Shown one piece after another: positions 17,337-26,781 of a stretch of 64,000 bases of DNA. Source of the DNA: Pelagimonas phthalicica (GTDB taxonomy: Bacteria; Pseudomonadota; Alphaproteobacteria; Rhodobacterales; Rhodobacteraceae). Under the pieces are notes generated by a model. The model saw only the letters and a list, made by a program, of their open reading frames with translations, did no database searches and was not told where the DNA came from. Made by a program: the position numbers and the translations under genes. The stretch covers positions 310,001 to 374,000 of the forward strand of contig NZ_SOAP01000002.1 in NCBI RefSeq assembly GCF_004364805.1. Direction: 5' to 3'. Every line of letters begins with the position of its first letter. Position 1 is the first letter of the stretch.

Positions 17337-18716
17337 TCAGGCCTTGGTCGAAATCGCGTCCAGCACCCGCGCCCAGGAACGGATGCCCTTGTGGAAGCTT
17401 TCCACATCGTATTTCTCGTTTGGCGAATGCAGTTGGTCGTCATCTTTGCCCCAACCGACCAGCATGGAATCCATGCCCAAGATCGTCTCGAAATACCCGG
17501 CAACAGGGATCGAGCCGCCGCATCCGGCAAAGGCAGCCTCGTGGCCCCATTCCGCGCCCAGCACCGAACGCGCGGCCTCAAAGGCCGGGTGGGCGGTGGA
17601 CATGTGACCGGCAGAAGACGCGCCATGGTCGGAAAATTCCACCTCGACATCCTTAGGCAGTTGCGATTGCACCCAAGCACGGAAATCTTCGCGGATTTTG
17701 TGCGGATCTTGCTGTCCAACCAGACGGAAGCTTACCTTGGCGTGGGCTTTGGATGGGAGAACGGTTTTGAAACCGTCACCAAAATAGCCCCCCCAGATGC
17801 CGTTCACTTCGGCGGTGGGGCGCGACCAGATCATTTCGATGGGCGAACGATCTTGCTCACCGGCGGGTTCAGACAGGCCGACATCGCCTAGAAAGGCGCT
17901 GTGATCAAAGTCCAAGGCGCGCCATTGCTCCGCGATATCGGCAGGCAGTTCTGGAACACCATCGTAGAAGTTCGGCACCTGAATGCGTCCATTCTCATCA
18001 TGCAGGTTCGCAAGAATGCCCGACAGCACCCGGATCGGGTTCATCGCAACGCCACCATACATGCCAGAATGCAGGTCTTTGTTGGCGGCGGTGATGGTCA
18101 GTTCCTCGCCCAAGAGCCCGCGCAATTGCGTGATGATCGCTGGCACGCGCGATTCGAAGAGGCCGGTGTCGCAGATCAGGGCGATATCGGCCTTTAGCTC
18201 GTCTTTATTCTGCTCAAGAAATGGAACAAGCGAGGGCGAACCGCTTTCTTCTTCACCCTCAAAGAAAAACGTGATTCGGCATGGCATCTTTCCGAACTCG
18301 GCTTTCCAGGCCCGACAAGCCTCGACAAAGGTCATCAATTGCCCCTTGTCATCCGACGAGCCGCGGCCACGAATGACCTGGCCTTTGGCGGTTTCCTCGA
18401 TCTGTGGGTCAAACGGATCATTGTCCCAAAGCTCAAGCGGATCGACCGGCTGCACGTCATAATGACCGTAGAACAGCACATGCGGACCATCGCCCTCAAC
18501 ATGGCCAACAACCATCGGGTGGCCCGGTGTTTCCCGTGTTTCAGCGGCAATGCCGATGGATTTCAGATCATCCACCAACCACTCTGCGGCCTTGCTACAT
18601 TGGGGTTTGTAGGTTGGGTCCGTGGAAATGGACGGGATCCGCAGCAGATCCAGCAACCGCTCGATTGCGTTGGGCAAATCGTCATCAATGCGCGTCAGGA
18701 CAGCATCAAGAGACAT
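17337..18716 (-). CDS. M20-family metallopeptidase (dipeptidase, ArgE/DapE/CNDP type)
   Basis: This 459-residue cytosolic enzyme is of the di-zinc M20 family. Metal-site motifs are visible: VLFYGHYDVQPVDP near residue 80 (His and bridging Asp), RGSSDDKGQLMTF near 117, FFFEGEEESGSPS near 151 (catalytic Glu pair), and LICDTGLFE near 180. A dimerisation domain is inserted at about residues 195-350. The C-terminal His region is PVAGYFETILGMDSMLVGWG, then LHSPNEKYDVESFHKGIR. The long form with these motifs is usually annotated as a dipeptidase. It stands alone, with its own terminator. Confidence 0.9.
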   Translation of the reverse strand: MSLDAVLTRIDDDLPNAIERLLDLLRIPSISTDPTYKPQCSKAAEWLVDDLKSIGIAAETRETPGHPMVVGHVEGDGPHVLFYGHYDVQPVDPLELWDNDPFDPQIEETAKGQVIRGRGSSDDKGQLMTFVEACRAWKAEFGKMPCRITFFFEGEEESGSPSLVPFLEQNKDELKADIALICDTGLFESRVPAIITQLRGLLGEELTITAANKDLHSGMYGGVAMNPIRVLSGILANLHDENGRIQVPNFYDGVPELPADIAEQWRALDFDHSAFLGDVGLSEPAGEQDRSPIEMIWSRPTAEVNGIWGGYFGDGFKTVLPSKAHAKVSFRLVGQQDPHKIREDFRAWVQSQLPKDVEVEFSDHGASSAGHMSTAHPAFEAARSVLGAEWGHEAAFAGCGGSIPVAGYFETILGMDSMLVGWGKDDDQLHSPNEKYDVESFHKGIRSWARVLDAISTKA

Positions 18717-18843
18717 GGGGAGGCACTCCTAATTTTTGGTTGGCGCGACCCTATCAAAGGCCGGTCCACTGTCCAGAGCACAAGGCAAAGTTTCCGATAG
18801 GCGACCACAGGTGGGGTATGCCGGACTGGGCCGGGTGATAAGC

Positions 18844-18857
18844 TTGACGTAAATCAA
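18844..18857. promoter_or_regulatory. FNR/FnrL-type box upstream of hemA
   Basis: TTGACGTAAATCAA matches the FNR consensus TTGAT-N4-ATCAA at nine of ten positions. It lies 136 bp before the hemA start, in the divergent region with the M20 peptidase gene. Control of hemA by FnrL is established in Rhodobacter, which supports the assignment. Confidence 0.7.
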
Positions 18858-18868
18858 GGATGCGACCC

Positions 18869-18897
18869 TTGGTCCCCGGCTAGACCATGGACATAAA
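18869..18897 (+). promoter_or_regulatory. Candidate sigma-70 promoter of hemA
   Basis: TTGGTC (18869-18874) and CATAAA (18892-18897) are separated by 17 bp. The start of transcription would be near 18904, placing the FNR box about 53 bp upstream, a possible activator position. The match to consensus is moderate. Confidence 0.4.
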
Positions 18898-18992
18898 GAT
18901 GCGTGGAAGATATCTATTCGTGAAATTGAATGCAGGAACTCGCTGCAAGGGTCGCTGCCGCGCTCAGGCCCATAACAAGAAGGAGGTCACCG

Positions 18993-20216
18993 GTGGACTA
19001 CACCGCGAAACTCGACGAAGCCCTTAATCGCCTTCATGACGAAGGTCGCTATCGCACCTTCATTGATATTGAGCGCAAGAAAGGCAATTTCCCGCACGCC
19101 ACATGGCGTAAGCCTGACGGGACCGAGCAGCCGATCACAGTCTGGTGTGGCAATGACTATCTTGGCATGGGCCAGCACCCTGTTGTGCTTGAGGCGATGC
19201 ATGATGCGTTGGACGCAACCGGCGCAGGCTCAGGCGGCACACGCAATATTTCCGGCACCACGGTTTATCACAAGGCTTTGGAAGCCGAACTTGCTGATCT
19301 TCATGGCAAAGAGGCGGCTTTGGTCTTTACCAGCGCCTATGTGGCCAATGACGCAACTCTGTCGACGCTGCCCAAGCTGTTCCCGGGATTGATCATTTAT
19401 TCCGACGAATTGAACCACGCCTCGATGATCGAAGGTATCCGCCGCAATGGTGGGGCCAAGCGTGTGTTCCGTCACAATGATGTCGAACATCTGCGCGAGC
19501 TGATGGCGGCTGACGATCCTGATGCGCCCAAGCTGATCGCCTTTGAATCGGTCTATTCGATGGATGGTGATTTTGGCCCGATCGAAGCGATCTGTGATCT
19601 GGCGGATGAATTTGGCGCGCTGACCTATATTGACGAAGTGCACGCTGTTGGCATGTATGGCCCGCGCGGTGCCGGTGTTGCCGAGCGTGATCGCCTGATG
19701 CATCGTCTGGACATTATCAACGCGACCTTGGCAAAGGCCTATGGCGTGGTTGGTGGCTATATCGCAGCCAGTGCAAAAATGTGTGATGCGATCCGCTCTT
19801 ATGCGCCCGGTTTCATCTTTTCCAGCTCCATGCCTCCGGCTGTTGCGGCAGGGGCCTGCGCTTCGGTGCGTCACCTGAAGCATGACAAGAAACTGCGCGA
19901 ACAGCACCAGACACAGGCCAAGATCCTCAAGACCCGTCTCAAAGGTCTGGGCATGCCGATCATCGATCACGGCTCGCATATTGTTCCGGTGATTGTTGGC
20001 AATCCTGTGCATACCAAAAAGCTGTCGGATATGCTGCTGGACGGCTATGGCATCTATGTTCAGCCGATCAATTTCCCGACCGTTCCTCGCGGAACCGAGC
20101 GTTTGCGCTTTACCCCATCGCCGGTTCATGGCCCGGACGAGATGGATAAACTCGTTCACGCTATGGATGAACTTTGGAGCCATTGTGCGCTGAATCGTGC
20201 CGAATTGGCCGGGTAA
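18993..20216 (+). CDS. hemA: 5-aminolevulinate synthase (ALAS)
   Basis: This is a PLP enzyme of 407 residues that condenses glycine with succinyl-CoA, the first step of heme in alphaproteobacteria. The GTG at 18993 is chosen because a full AAGGAGGT ribosome site lies 5 nt upstream and the product begins [20 protein letters not shown], as in this family. Motifs: [13 protein letters not shown] near residue 48, [19 protein letters not shown] near 77, [14 protein letters not shown] near 188, [17 protein letters not shown] near 212, and Schiff-base Lys in [13 protein letters not shown] near 248. The FNR box upstream suggests oxygen control. It is followed by the RodZ-like gene. Confidence 0.96.
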   Translation: MDYTAKLDEALNRLHDEGRYRTFIDIERKKGNFPHATWRKPDGTEQPITVWCGNDYLGMGQHPVVLEAMHDALDATGAGSGGTRNISGTTVYHKALEAELADLHGKEAALVFTSAYVANDATLSTLPKLFPGLIIYSDELNHASMIEGIRRNGGAKRVFRHNDVEHLRELMAADDPDAPKLIAFESVYSMDGDFGPIEAICDLADEFGALTYIDEVHAVGMYGPRGAGVAERDRLMHRLDIINATLAKAYGVVGGYIAASAKMCDAIRSYAPGFIFSSSMPPAVAAGACASVRHLKHDKKLREQHQTQAKILKTRLKGLGMPIIDHGSHIVPVIVGNPVHTKKLSDMLLDGYGIYVQPINFPTVPRGTERLRFTPSPVHGPDEMDKLVHAMDELWSHCALNRAELAG

Positions 20217-20340
20217 CCTGCGGAAAACCTGTCATAACTATTGCGATATGGTAATGTGAACGCAATAAGTGAGCGACTCGAATCGAGTCGCTTGCAGCGA
20301 GCAGGCGTTAATGGAACAGGGTTCAAGCGGGGCAGTCTGG

Positions 20341-22038
20341 ATGATCGGGCGCAAATCCCAGGATAAGCCACAGGTGGTGGAGGAAACTCCGCAGGGCTTT
20401 GACGACTTCACCCTGTCGCTCGGGGATGTGATGCGGGGTGAACGCGCGACCTTGGGCAAATCCCTGCTGGATGTGCAGCGTGAATTGCGTATCAAAGCCA
20501 GCTACATCGCTGCTATCGAAAATTGTGATCCTTCTGCCTTTGATACGCCCGGCTTTATTGCCGGCTATGTGCGGTCTTATGCGCGCTATCTGGGCATGGA
20601 CCCCGACGAAGCCTTTGAAGCCTTCTGCGCCGAAAGCGGATTTTCCGTGGCGCATGGCATGTCCGACAAGGCTTCGGTCGTTAAGAAATCTGAAGACAGC
20701 GCCTTGCGCCCTCGGGCACGCGACCCCTTGGCCGAGCCCAAGATGCCCTTCGCTCCTGTTGGCGATTCCGTCTTGTCGCGGGTCGAACCCGGCGCGATTG
20801 GCTCATCCCTGGTCTTGCTCGCCTTGATCGCGGGCATTGGCTATGGCGGCTATACCGTTTTGCAAGAGGTGCAGCGCGTTCAGGTGACACCGGTTGATCA
20901 AACCCCTGTTGTGCTGAGCGAGTTGGACCCGATCGCCGCCGCGCGTGGCACAGCTGCGCCTGTCGCTGAAACCAACACTGTTGGCCCAACTGTCGCGGCT
21001 GTCGGGCCAACCGGGGCAGGGGTGTTCACCCCGCCAACCTCTGAGGCTTTTGATCGCTTGTACCGTCCTGAGGCGCTGGATGTGCCGGTGTTGGTAGCGC
21101 GTGATGGGCCGATCTCGACACTTGATCCGGAAAATGTCGGCGTCTTTGCTGGCCAGGCGCGGGGTGACCTGCCGCAGGTTCAGGATAGCAGCCTTGCTGC
21201 GGCTGCCCTGGCCGAAGGGCTGGCCGCGCGTCCGGGGGAGACGCCGCTTGCCTTGGCGCAGGCACCTGTTCTTGACAGGCAGGGCGTTACCATTGTCGCC
21301 GCACGCCCGGCTTGGGTGTTGATCAAGGACGAGGCAGGGAAAACGCTTCATACCGGGATCATGAATGCGGGCGACACCTATGTCGTTCCGGCAGATGCCG
21401 CGACGCCGCGCATGCAGATTGGCGAATCCGGCGCGATCTATTTTGCTGTGAATGGTCAAACACTTGGCCCCTCCGGCCCAAATGGCACCGTGACCGAAAA
21501 CGTGTCACTCACCGCGCAGGATCTGACGGATCGCTATGCGCAGGCTGATCTGAGCAGAGACAAGGATTTGGAGACGGTTCTGGTTGAACTTGACATCCAA
21601 AGCCGCCCGACAGTTGCCCCTATGGCGGTTGCCACTGCCACTCCGCAAGCCCCTGTTGCGCCAAGCATTCCCAAGGTTCTGGCCGATCCGCTGCCCGGTG
21701 TGACCGTGGTCGCCATGGCGGAAACCTGGGTCGAAGTGACATCTCCTTCGGGAACCAAGCTGTTTGCCGCGACCTTGCAAAAGGGCCAAAGCTATAGCGT
21801 GCCGCAGACCGAACAGGCCGCAACGATCTTTTCCGGCAATGCTGGCGGGGTTTATTTCGCGGTGAACGGTCAGACCTACGGCCCCTATGGCAAAAGTGGT
21901 CAGTTTGGGCGCAATCTGACCTTGTCTCCTGACGCCATCACCCAGAAACTGGCTGTGGCTGATCTGACCCGGAACCCGGAATTGGCCAAGGTCGTGGCTG
22001 AGCTGGCTGTTCCGCGCGTCACACCGGGCAACCGCTAG
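20341..22038 (+). CDS. RodZ-like HTH transmembrane protein with two DUF4115-type domains
   Basis: The protein has 565 residues if it starts at ATG 20341 (MIGRKSQDKPQ), which resembles relatives I recall; GTG 20269 and ATG 20311 are in frame upstream. A cytoplasmic helix-turn-helix of the HTH_25 type spans residues 25-100 (GDVMRGERATLGKSLLDVQR; AFDTPGFIAGYVRSYARYLG). A single transmembrane helix is at about 154-176. Two similar extracytoplasmic domains follow at about 315-400 and 453-535, each with VxxVAxxxxWVxxxxxxGxxL, then YFAVNGQT and GP. RodZ links the MreB cytoskeleton to cell-wall synthesis; whether this member does so is inferred from domain order. It sits between hemA and ispG. Confidence 0.85.
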   Translation: MIGRKSQDKPQVVEETPQGFDDFTLSLGDVMRGERATLGKSLLDVQRELRIKASYIAAIENCDPSAFDTPGFIAGYVRSYARYLGMDPDEAFEAFCAESGFSVAHGMSDKASVVKKSEDSALRPRARDPLAEPKMPFAPVGDSVLSRVEPGAIGSSLVLLALIAGIGYGGYTVLQEVQRVQVTPVDQTPVVLSELDPIAAARGTAAPVAETNTVGPTVAAVGPTGAGVFTPPTSEAFDRLYRPEALDVPVLVARDGPISTLDPENVGVFAGQARGDLPQVQDSSLAAAALAEGLAARPGETPLALAQAPVLDRQGVTIVAARPAWVLIKDEAGKTLHTGIMNAGDTYVVPADAATPRMQIGESGAIYFAVNGQTLGPSGPNGTVTENVSLTAQDLTDRYAQADLSRDKDLETVLVELDIQSRPTVAPMAVATATPQAPVAPSIPKVLADPLPGVTVVAMAETWVEVTSPSGTKLFAATLQKGQSYSVPQTEQAATIFSGNAGGVYFAVNGQTYGPYGKSGQFGRNLTLSPDAITQKLAVADLTRNPELAKVVAELAVPRVTPGNR

Positions 22039-22144
22039 GGCAGGACCCTGAGTCTTTCCTGAATTGTCGCAGGCTCTGCGCTGGCAATGGCCCGCGCGGC
22101 GCTCTATGTATGGCGCAAACACTTCCGTCACAGGATGCATTCCG

Positions 22145-23272
22145 ATGAGCCTCAACCACGTCCGCCCTTGGCGCAACATTTATCGCCGGACCTCCCGTCA
22201 GATCATGGTGGGCAATGTGCCGGTGGGAGGCGATGCGCCGATCTCTGTGCAAACCATGACCAATACGGTCACCACGGACATTGCCGGCACCATCGCGCAG
22301 GTTCAGGCCGCTGCCGAGGCGGGGGCGGATATTGTTCGCGTGTCTGTGCCTGATGAGGACAGCGCGCGCGCCCTCAAGGAAATCGTGCGCGAAAGCCCGG
22401 TTCCAATTGTCGCCGACATCCATTTCCACTACCGCCGCGGTATCGAAGCGGCTGAGGCGGGGGCGGCTTGTCTGCGCATCAATCCCGGCAATATCGGGTC
22501 CGAGGCACGGGTCAAGGAGGTGATCCAGGCCGCGCGGGATCATGGCTGTTCCATTCGGATTGGTGTGAACGCTGGCAGTTTGGAAAAGCATCTGCTTGAA
22601 AAATATGGTGAACCTTGCCCCGACGCGATGGTCGAAAGCGGCATGGATCACATCAAGATTCTGCAAGATCATGATTTTCATGAGTTCAAGATCAGCGTCA
22701 AAGCCTCGGATGTGTTCATGGCCGCTGCTGCTTATCAACAACTGGCGGAGCAAACCGATGCGCCGATCCATCTGGGGATCACCGAAGCTGGGGGATTGAC
22801 CTCCGGCACGATCAAATCTGCGATCGGTATGGGAAATCTGCTCTGGATGGGGATTGGCGACACGATCCGAGTCAGCCTGTCCGCTGATCCGGTGGAAGAG
22901 GTGAAAGTCGGCTATGAGATCCTGAAATCTTTGGGTCTGCGCCATCGCGGCGTCAATATCATCAGCTGTCCCAGCTGCGCGCGCCAGGGGTTTGATGTGA
23001 TCAAAACCGTTGAGACGCTGGAGAAGCGGCTTGAGCACATCAAAACTCCTATGAGCCTGTCGATCATTGGCTGTGTTGTAAATGGCCCGGGCGAGGCGTT
23101 GATGACCGATGTTGGTTTCACCGGCGGTGGTGCCGGTAGCGGCATGGTCTATCTCGCGGGAAAAGCCAGTCACAAGATGAACAACGACCAGATGGTCGAT
23201 CACATCGTCGAAGAGGTCGAGAAAAAAGCCGCATCTCTTGAGGCCGAGGCGGCCAAGGCTGCGGCTGAATAA
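22145..23272 (+). CDS. ispG: 4-hydroxy-3-methylbut-2-enyl-diphosphate synthase IspG (GcpE)
   Basis: This is a 375-residue iron-sulfur enzyme of the MEP isoprenoid pathway, converting MEcPP to HMBPP. ATG 22145 gives the usual N-terminus [20 protein letters not shown]. The TIM-barrel motifs [20 protein letters not shown] and [15 protein letters not shown] are present. The three cluster cysteines are in [12 protein letters not shown] (two) and [10 protein letters not shown] (one). The length matches the short bacterial form. A terminator at 23310 follows. Confidence 0.95.
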   Translation: MSLNHVRPWRNIYRRTSRQIMVGNVPVGGDAPISVQTMTNTVTTDIAGTIAQVQAAAEAGADIVRVSVPDEDSARALKEIVRESPVPIVADIHFHYRRGIEAAEAGAACLRINPGNIGSEARVKEVIQAARDHGCSIRIGVNAGSLEKHLLEKYGEPCPDAMVESGMDHIKILQDHDFHEFKISVKASDVFMAAAAYQQLAEQTDAPIHLGITEAGGLTSGTIKSAIGMGNLLWMGIGDTIRVSLSADPVEEVKVGYEILKSLGLRHRGVNIISCPSCARQGFDVIKTVETLEKRLEHIKTPMSLSIIGCVVNGPGEALMTDVGFTGGGAGSGMVYLAGKASHKMNNDQMVDHIVEEVEKKAASLEAEAAKAAAE

Positions 23273-23309
23273 TTCAAGCTTAACTTGAGGGGCTGTTAGT
23301 AAGCCTGTG

Positions 23310-23339
23310 AAAGCGCAGAAGGAAATCCTTCCGCGCTTT
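23310..23339. terminator. Intrinsic terminator between ispG and the dsbA-like gene
   Basis: The stem AAAGCGCAGAAGG / CCTTCCGCGCTTT (23310-23322 / 23327-23339, one mismatch) has loop AAAT and is followed by TTTT on the plus strand. It ends ispG transcription and may also serve the convergent gene. Confidence 0.75.
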
Positions 23340-23347
23340 TTGCGTCG

Positions 23348-24127
23348 TTAACCGTTCTGGCGCAGCTCAGCAATAATTTCCAGCATGGAATCCAAAGGCA
23401 CATAGCCACGGACCATCTGATCCCCGAAGGCAAAGCTGGGGGTGCCGTTGATGCCCATCTTTTGGCCCAAGGCGCGGGTTTCCGAGATGCGGCGCGTGAC
23501 TTCTTCGCTTTCCATTTCGGCCCAAATAGCATCGCCATCCAGCCCCAATGTGCCCGCCAAGCGCACCAAAGGGCCTTTGCCGGGATTGCCCTTCATGGCG
23601 ATCAGCGCCTCGTGAACGGCTTTATAAGCCTCATCCCCGGCAACAATCTGGGTTGCGATGGCAAAACGTGAGGAAATCAAAGACCCTTCGCCCAGGATCG
23701 GATATTCCTTGACGATCAAACGGATATTGCCGTCTTTGGCAATCAATTCAGCCACTTCCGGGTGCGCTTTGCGGCAATAGCCACATCGGTAGTCTAGGAA
23801 TTCAACCACGGTGATGTCACCTTCGGGATTGCCGCCAACCCAGCTATAGCCATCGTTATACAACGCGTCGAGATTGTCAGCGACCAGGGTCTCGTCCGCG
23901 CGGGCCTGTTGTGCAGCCTGCTGTTCCTCGTAAAGCGCGGCGGCTTCGAAAATCACGCCGGGGTTTTTGAGCAGATAGGCGCGCACGGCCTCACCAAAAG
24001 CGGCTTTTTGATCGTCGCTCATATTGGACAGGTCAAATTCGTCGGCCATGGTCATGGACCCAAGGCCGATTGCGGCAGCGGCAACTGTTCCGAAAAGGGT
24101 CGCGGACAAAGGGCGGGGGTTGAACAT
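23348..24127 (-). CDS. DsbA-family thiol-disulfide protein (periplasmic, ScsC-like)
   Basis: This is a 259-residue secreted protein. The signal peptide spans about residues 1-28 (TLFGTVAAAAIGLGSMTMA). An N-terminal helical segment (MSDDQKAAFGEAVRAYLLKN) resembles the oligomerisation region of ScsC-like proteins. The thioredoxin-fold active site is CGYC in FLDYRCGYCRKAHPEV near residue 115, and the cis-proline loop is MGINGTPSFAFG. Such proteins oxidise or isomerise disulfides in the periplasm. ATG 24127 has GGAG at good spacing. It follows the M48 gene by 19 nt on the same strand, suggesting an envelope-quality-control operon. Confidence 0.9.
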   Translation of the reverse strand: MFNPRPLSATLFGTVAAAAIGLGSMTMADEFDLSNMSDDQKAAFGEAVRAYLLKNPGVIFEAAALYEEQQAAQQARADETLVADNLDALYNDGYSWVGGNPEGDITVVEFLDYRCGYCRKAHPEVAELIAKDGNIRLIVKEYPILGEGSLISSRFAIATQIVAGDEAYKAVHEALIAMKGNPGKGPLVRLAGTLGLDGDAIWAEMESEEVTRRISETRALGQKMGINGTPSFAFGDQMVRGYVPLDSMLEIIAELRQNG

Positions 24128-24146
24128 CGTCACTCCAATCTAGATT

Positions 24147-25475
24147 TTAGCGCCGCTTGCGCTGGGATTGTTTCGCAGCATGTAGCACGTCCTGCGCACG
24201 CTGCCATGGGCTGGACCCGCGTGGCAAGCGGTCTGAGGCACGTTTTGCGTGTAATTCCGCATCTTTCCATCGCCCGCGCAGCGCAAAGCGTTCGGCTGTT
24301 GCCAAGGATGCCAGCGCCGGTTGTCCGGTTTTCGCGTAGGCCACGCTGAGATCGCGTAATAGGCCCGCGTTGAAAAAGTCGCGCCCACGCGCGGTTTCTA
24401 AGGCTTTCAACGCTTCCTTGGGGCGGTTGGCCGCCAAAAGAGCACGCCCCAAACCGCCAGTGATCAAAGGTTCGCGTGGGGCGCGGTTGGCCGCGTTGCG
24501 ATAGACGGCCACCGCTTGATCAAAATTGCGTGATTCCAAGAGGATCTGCCCTTTGAGCTCCATGAGATACGGATCATTGGGGCGCAGCGCCAGGGCGGCG
24601 TTGATGTCTCGAATGGCTTTTTTGGCATTGGGAGAGCGGTGATGCGCCACCGCCTGCCGCATCAAAGCGATGTCCTTGGAAGCGCTGGAGCCGGCGCGGC
24701 GTAGCGTCCAACTGGGTGCGCGTTTGAACGCCGTTAATTTACCACGCATCCGAGCAAACCAATATTCTGCATTCGGGTCGCGTTTGCCGCCCGGATTAGC
24801 CGCAACCAACCCTTTCAGCGCGCGCAGCCTGTCCCGGCTTAGTGGGTGCGAGCGCACATAGGGGTCTTGGCGCGAGGTTGACAGGGCCTCTTGACCACGG
24901 AAAAGCTCTTGGACTTCGACAGCGCCCTTGGGATCAATCCCGGCGCGTTTCAAATAGCGCACTGACGCGATATCGGCCGAGGATTCTTCGGCGCGGGTAT
25001 GGGCAAGAAAGATGCGCTTGGCCGAGTTTTGCGAGCCAAGAGCAATGGCCGCTGCCGCGCGCCCATCGGACGAGGCCGCCCCAGCCGCCGCCGCCAAAAG
25101 CATGCCCAGCCCGGCGGCTGTGCGCGCAGTGCGCAAATTGCCTAGGCGCCGAGTGATATGGCCATTGGCAATATGCGCGGCTTCATGCGCAATCACCGCC
25201 TGCAAGGCGGCGGCGCTGTCCAGCTTCATGATCAGCCCGGAATGGATGAAGATGTGCCGTGTATCGACCACAAAGGCGTTCAGGCTGCTATCATTCACGA
25301 CCAACAGCCTGACCTGAGACGAACTTAGCCCAGCCGCCGTCAGGATCGGCGCGGCCAGTTGTTTCAGCCCATATTCGATATCCGCATCGCGTAGCAAAGA
25401 TACGCTGGCCCGCGCAGGGGCCGCGAATAGCAGGGTCAGCACGAGGACCACACTCATCAATCTGGAAAGGATCAT
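24147..25475 (-). CDS. M48 zinc metalloprotease with TPR tail (BepA/YfgC-like)
   Basis: This 442-residue protein has a signal peptide (LMSVVLVLTLLFAAPARA). The zinc site is AVIAHEAAHIANGHITRRLG near residue 93 (HExxH); the third ligand is E in RAEESSADIASVRYLKRAG. The C-terminal half has tetratricopeptide-like repeats (DINAALALRPNDPYLMELKG; AVYRNAANRAPREPLITGGL). BepA-type proteins degrade or help assemble outer-membrane proteins in the periplasm. It is divergent from an aminotransferase gene with a 57-bp gap. Confidence 0.9.
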   Translation of the reverse strand: MILSRLMSVVLVLTLLFAAPARASVSLLRDADIEYGLKQLAAPILTAAGLSSSQVRLLVVNDSSLNAFVVDTRHIFIHSGLIMKLDSAAALQAVIAHEAAHIANGHITRRLGNLRTARTAAGLGMLLAAAAGAASSDGRAAAAIALGSQNSAKRIFLAHTRAEESSADIASVRYLKRAGIDPKGAVEVQELFRGQEALSTSRQDPYVRSHPLSRDRLRALKGLVAANPGGKRDPNAEYWFARMRGKLTAFKRAPSWTLRRAGSSASKDIALMRQAVAHHRSPNAKKAIRDINAALALRPNDPYLMELKGQILLESRNFDQAVAVYRNAANRAPREPLITGGLGRALLAANRPKEALKALETARGRDFFNAGLLRDLSVAYAKTGQPALASLATAERFALRGRWKDAELHAKRASDRLPRGSSPWQRAQDVLHAAKQSQRKRR

Positions 25476-25532
25476 TGCACTTAGCCCCTGTCGCTCCTAA
25501 GCCTCGGTTAAGCGCACAGTAGAGAGGGCGGT

Positions 25533-26690
25533 ATGCGGAATTCAAGCCGAGGGGCGGTAGATCCCTTTATCGTGATGGATGTCATGGAAGCAGCGCGGCA
25601 GGCCGAGGCTGAGGGACGTCACATCATCCATATGGAAGTTGGGCAGCCCAGCACGGCCGCACCGGCAGCGGCGCGCGATGCTCTGACACAGGCGATGCAG
25701 GATGACGCGCTGGGATATACGGTTGCCTTGGGTATTCCAGCACTTCGAAAACGTATCGCAAGCCTCTATAAAGATTGGTATAATGTCGATCTTGATCCCG
25801 CACGTGTGGTTGTGACGCCGGGGTCTTCTGGCGGGTTTGTTCTGGCCTTTACAGCCCTGTTTGATGCGGGTGATCGCGTGGTCCTGGGCGCGCCTGGCTA
25901 TCCGTCTTATCGCCAGATCCTCAAGGCGCAGAACCTGGTCCCGGTCGAGGTTCAGACCTCGGCAAAGAACCGCTTGCAACTGGTGCCCGAGGATCTCGCT
26001 GGGATCGATTATGAGGGGATCATGGTCGCATCGCCTGCGAATCCCAGTGGCACGATGCTGGGTCGACCCGAGCTAAGTGCCTTAATCGAAACCACCCAGG
26101 CCAAGGGTGCGACGTTTTTGTCGGACGAGATTTATCACGGCATTGAATACGAAAAGAAAGCGGTGAGCGCGCTTGAAGTCTCGGATGATGTCTGCGTGAT
26201 CAATTCTTTTTCCAAGTATTTCTCCATGACAGGCTGGCGGCTTGGCTGGCTGGTTTTGCCCGAGCCGCAGGTGCGTCAGGTCGAGCGATTGGCGCAGAAC
26301 ATGTTCATCTGCGCCCCCCATGCGGCGCAGATTGCGGCGCTTGGGGCCTTGGAGGCCAAGGATGAGTTGCAGGCGAATATGGATGTGTATCGTAAGAATC
26401 GTCAGCTCATGCTCGACGGGTTGCCCGCCGCCGGGTTTGACCGCATCGCGCCACCTGATGGGGCGTTTTACGTCTATGCCGATATCAGCCACATCACTGA
26501 TGACAGCGCAGCGTTTGCCCGTGCCATTCTGGACGAGGTCGGCGTGGCGGTGACGCCGGGCCTGGATTTTGATCAGCAACGCGGGGCAGGGACATTGCGC
26601 TTTTCCTATGCCCGATCCAGCGCCGATATTGCCGAAGGGTTGGAGCGCCTTCGACGTTTCATGGCCAAGCATGGGCATATTCACGCCTGA
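25533..26690 (+). CDS. Class I/II PLP-dependent aminotransferase
   Basis: This 385-residue enzyme starts at ATG 25533 behind GAGAGGG. It has fold type I motifs: GQPSTAAPAAARDALTQAM, ALGYTVALGIPALRKRIAS near residue 65, ASPANPSGTMLGRPELSAL near 168, LSDEIYHGIEYEKKAVSALE near 197, and PLP lysine in SFSKYFSMTGWRLGWLV near 232. The substrate is not clear; aspartate or aromatic aminotransferases share this pattern. It is a single-gene unit on the plus strand upstream of amiC. Confidence 0.88.
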   Translation: MRNSSRGAVDPFIVMDVMEAARQAEAEGRHIIHMEVGQPSTAAPAAARDALTQAMQDDALGYTVALGIPALRKRIASLYKDWYNVDLDPARVVVTPGSSGGFVLAFTALFDAGDRVVLGAPGYPSYRQILKAQNLVPVEVQTSAKNRLQLVPEDLAGIDYEGIMVASPANPSGTMLGRPELSALIETTQAKGATFLSDEIYHGIEYEKKAVSALEVSDDVCVINSFSKYFSMTGWRLGWLVLPEPQVRQVERLAQNMFICAPHAAQIAALGALEAKDELQANMDVYRKNRQLMLDGLPAAGFDRIAPPDGAFYVYADISHITDDSAAFARAILDEVGVAVTPGLDFDQQRGAGTLRFSYARSSADIAEGLERLRRFMAKHGHIHA

Positions 26691-26781
26691 TCACAGGCGC
26701 GGGCTGGTGGCAAAGCTGCAAAAAAGCTAGGCTTTGGGAAAAGACCGGGCCGATCGGCCTTGGATAAATCAAGAGCATGTG

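Noticed and set aside
22019-23203. 394-codon minus-strand frame opposite ispG
   Set aside because: IspG motifs and cluster cysteines are on the plus strand; the antisense product has no recognisable features.
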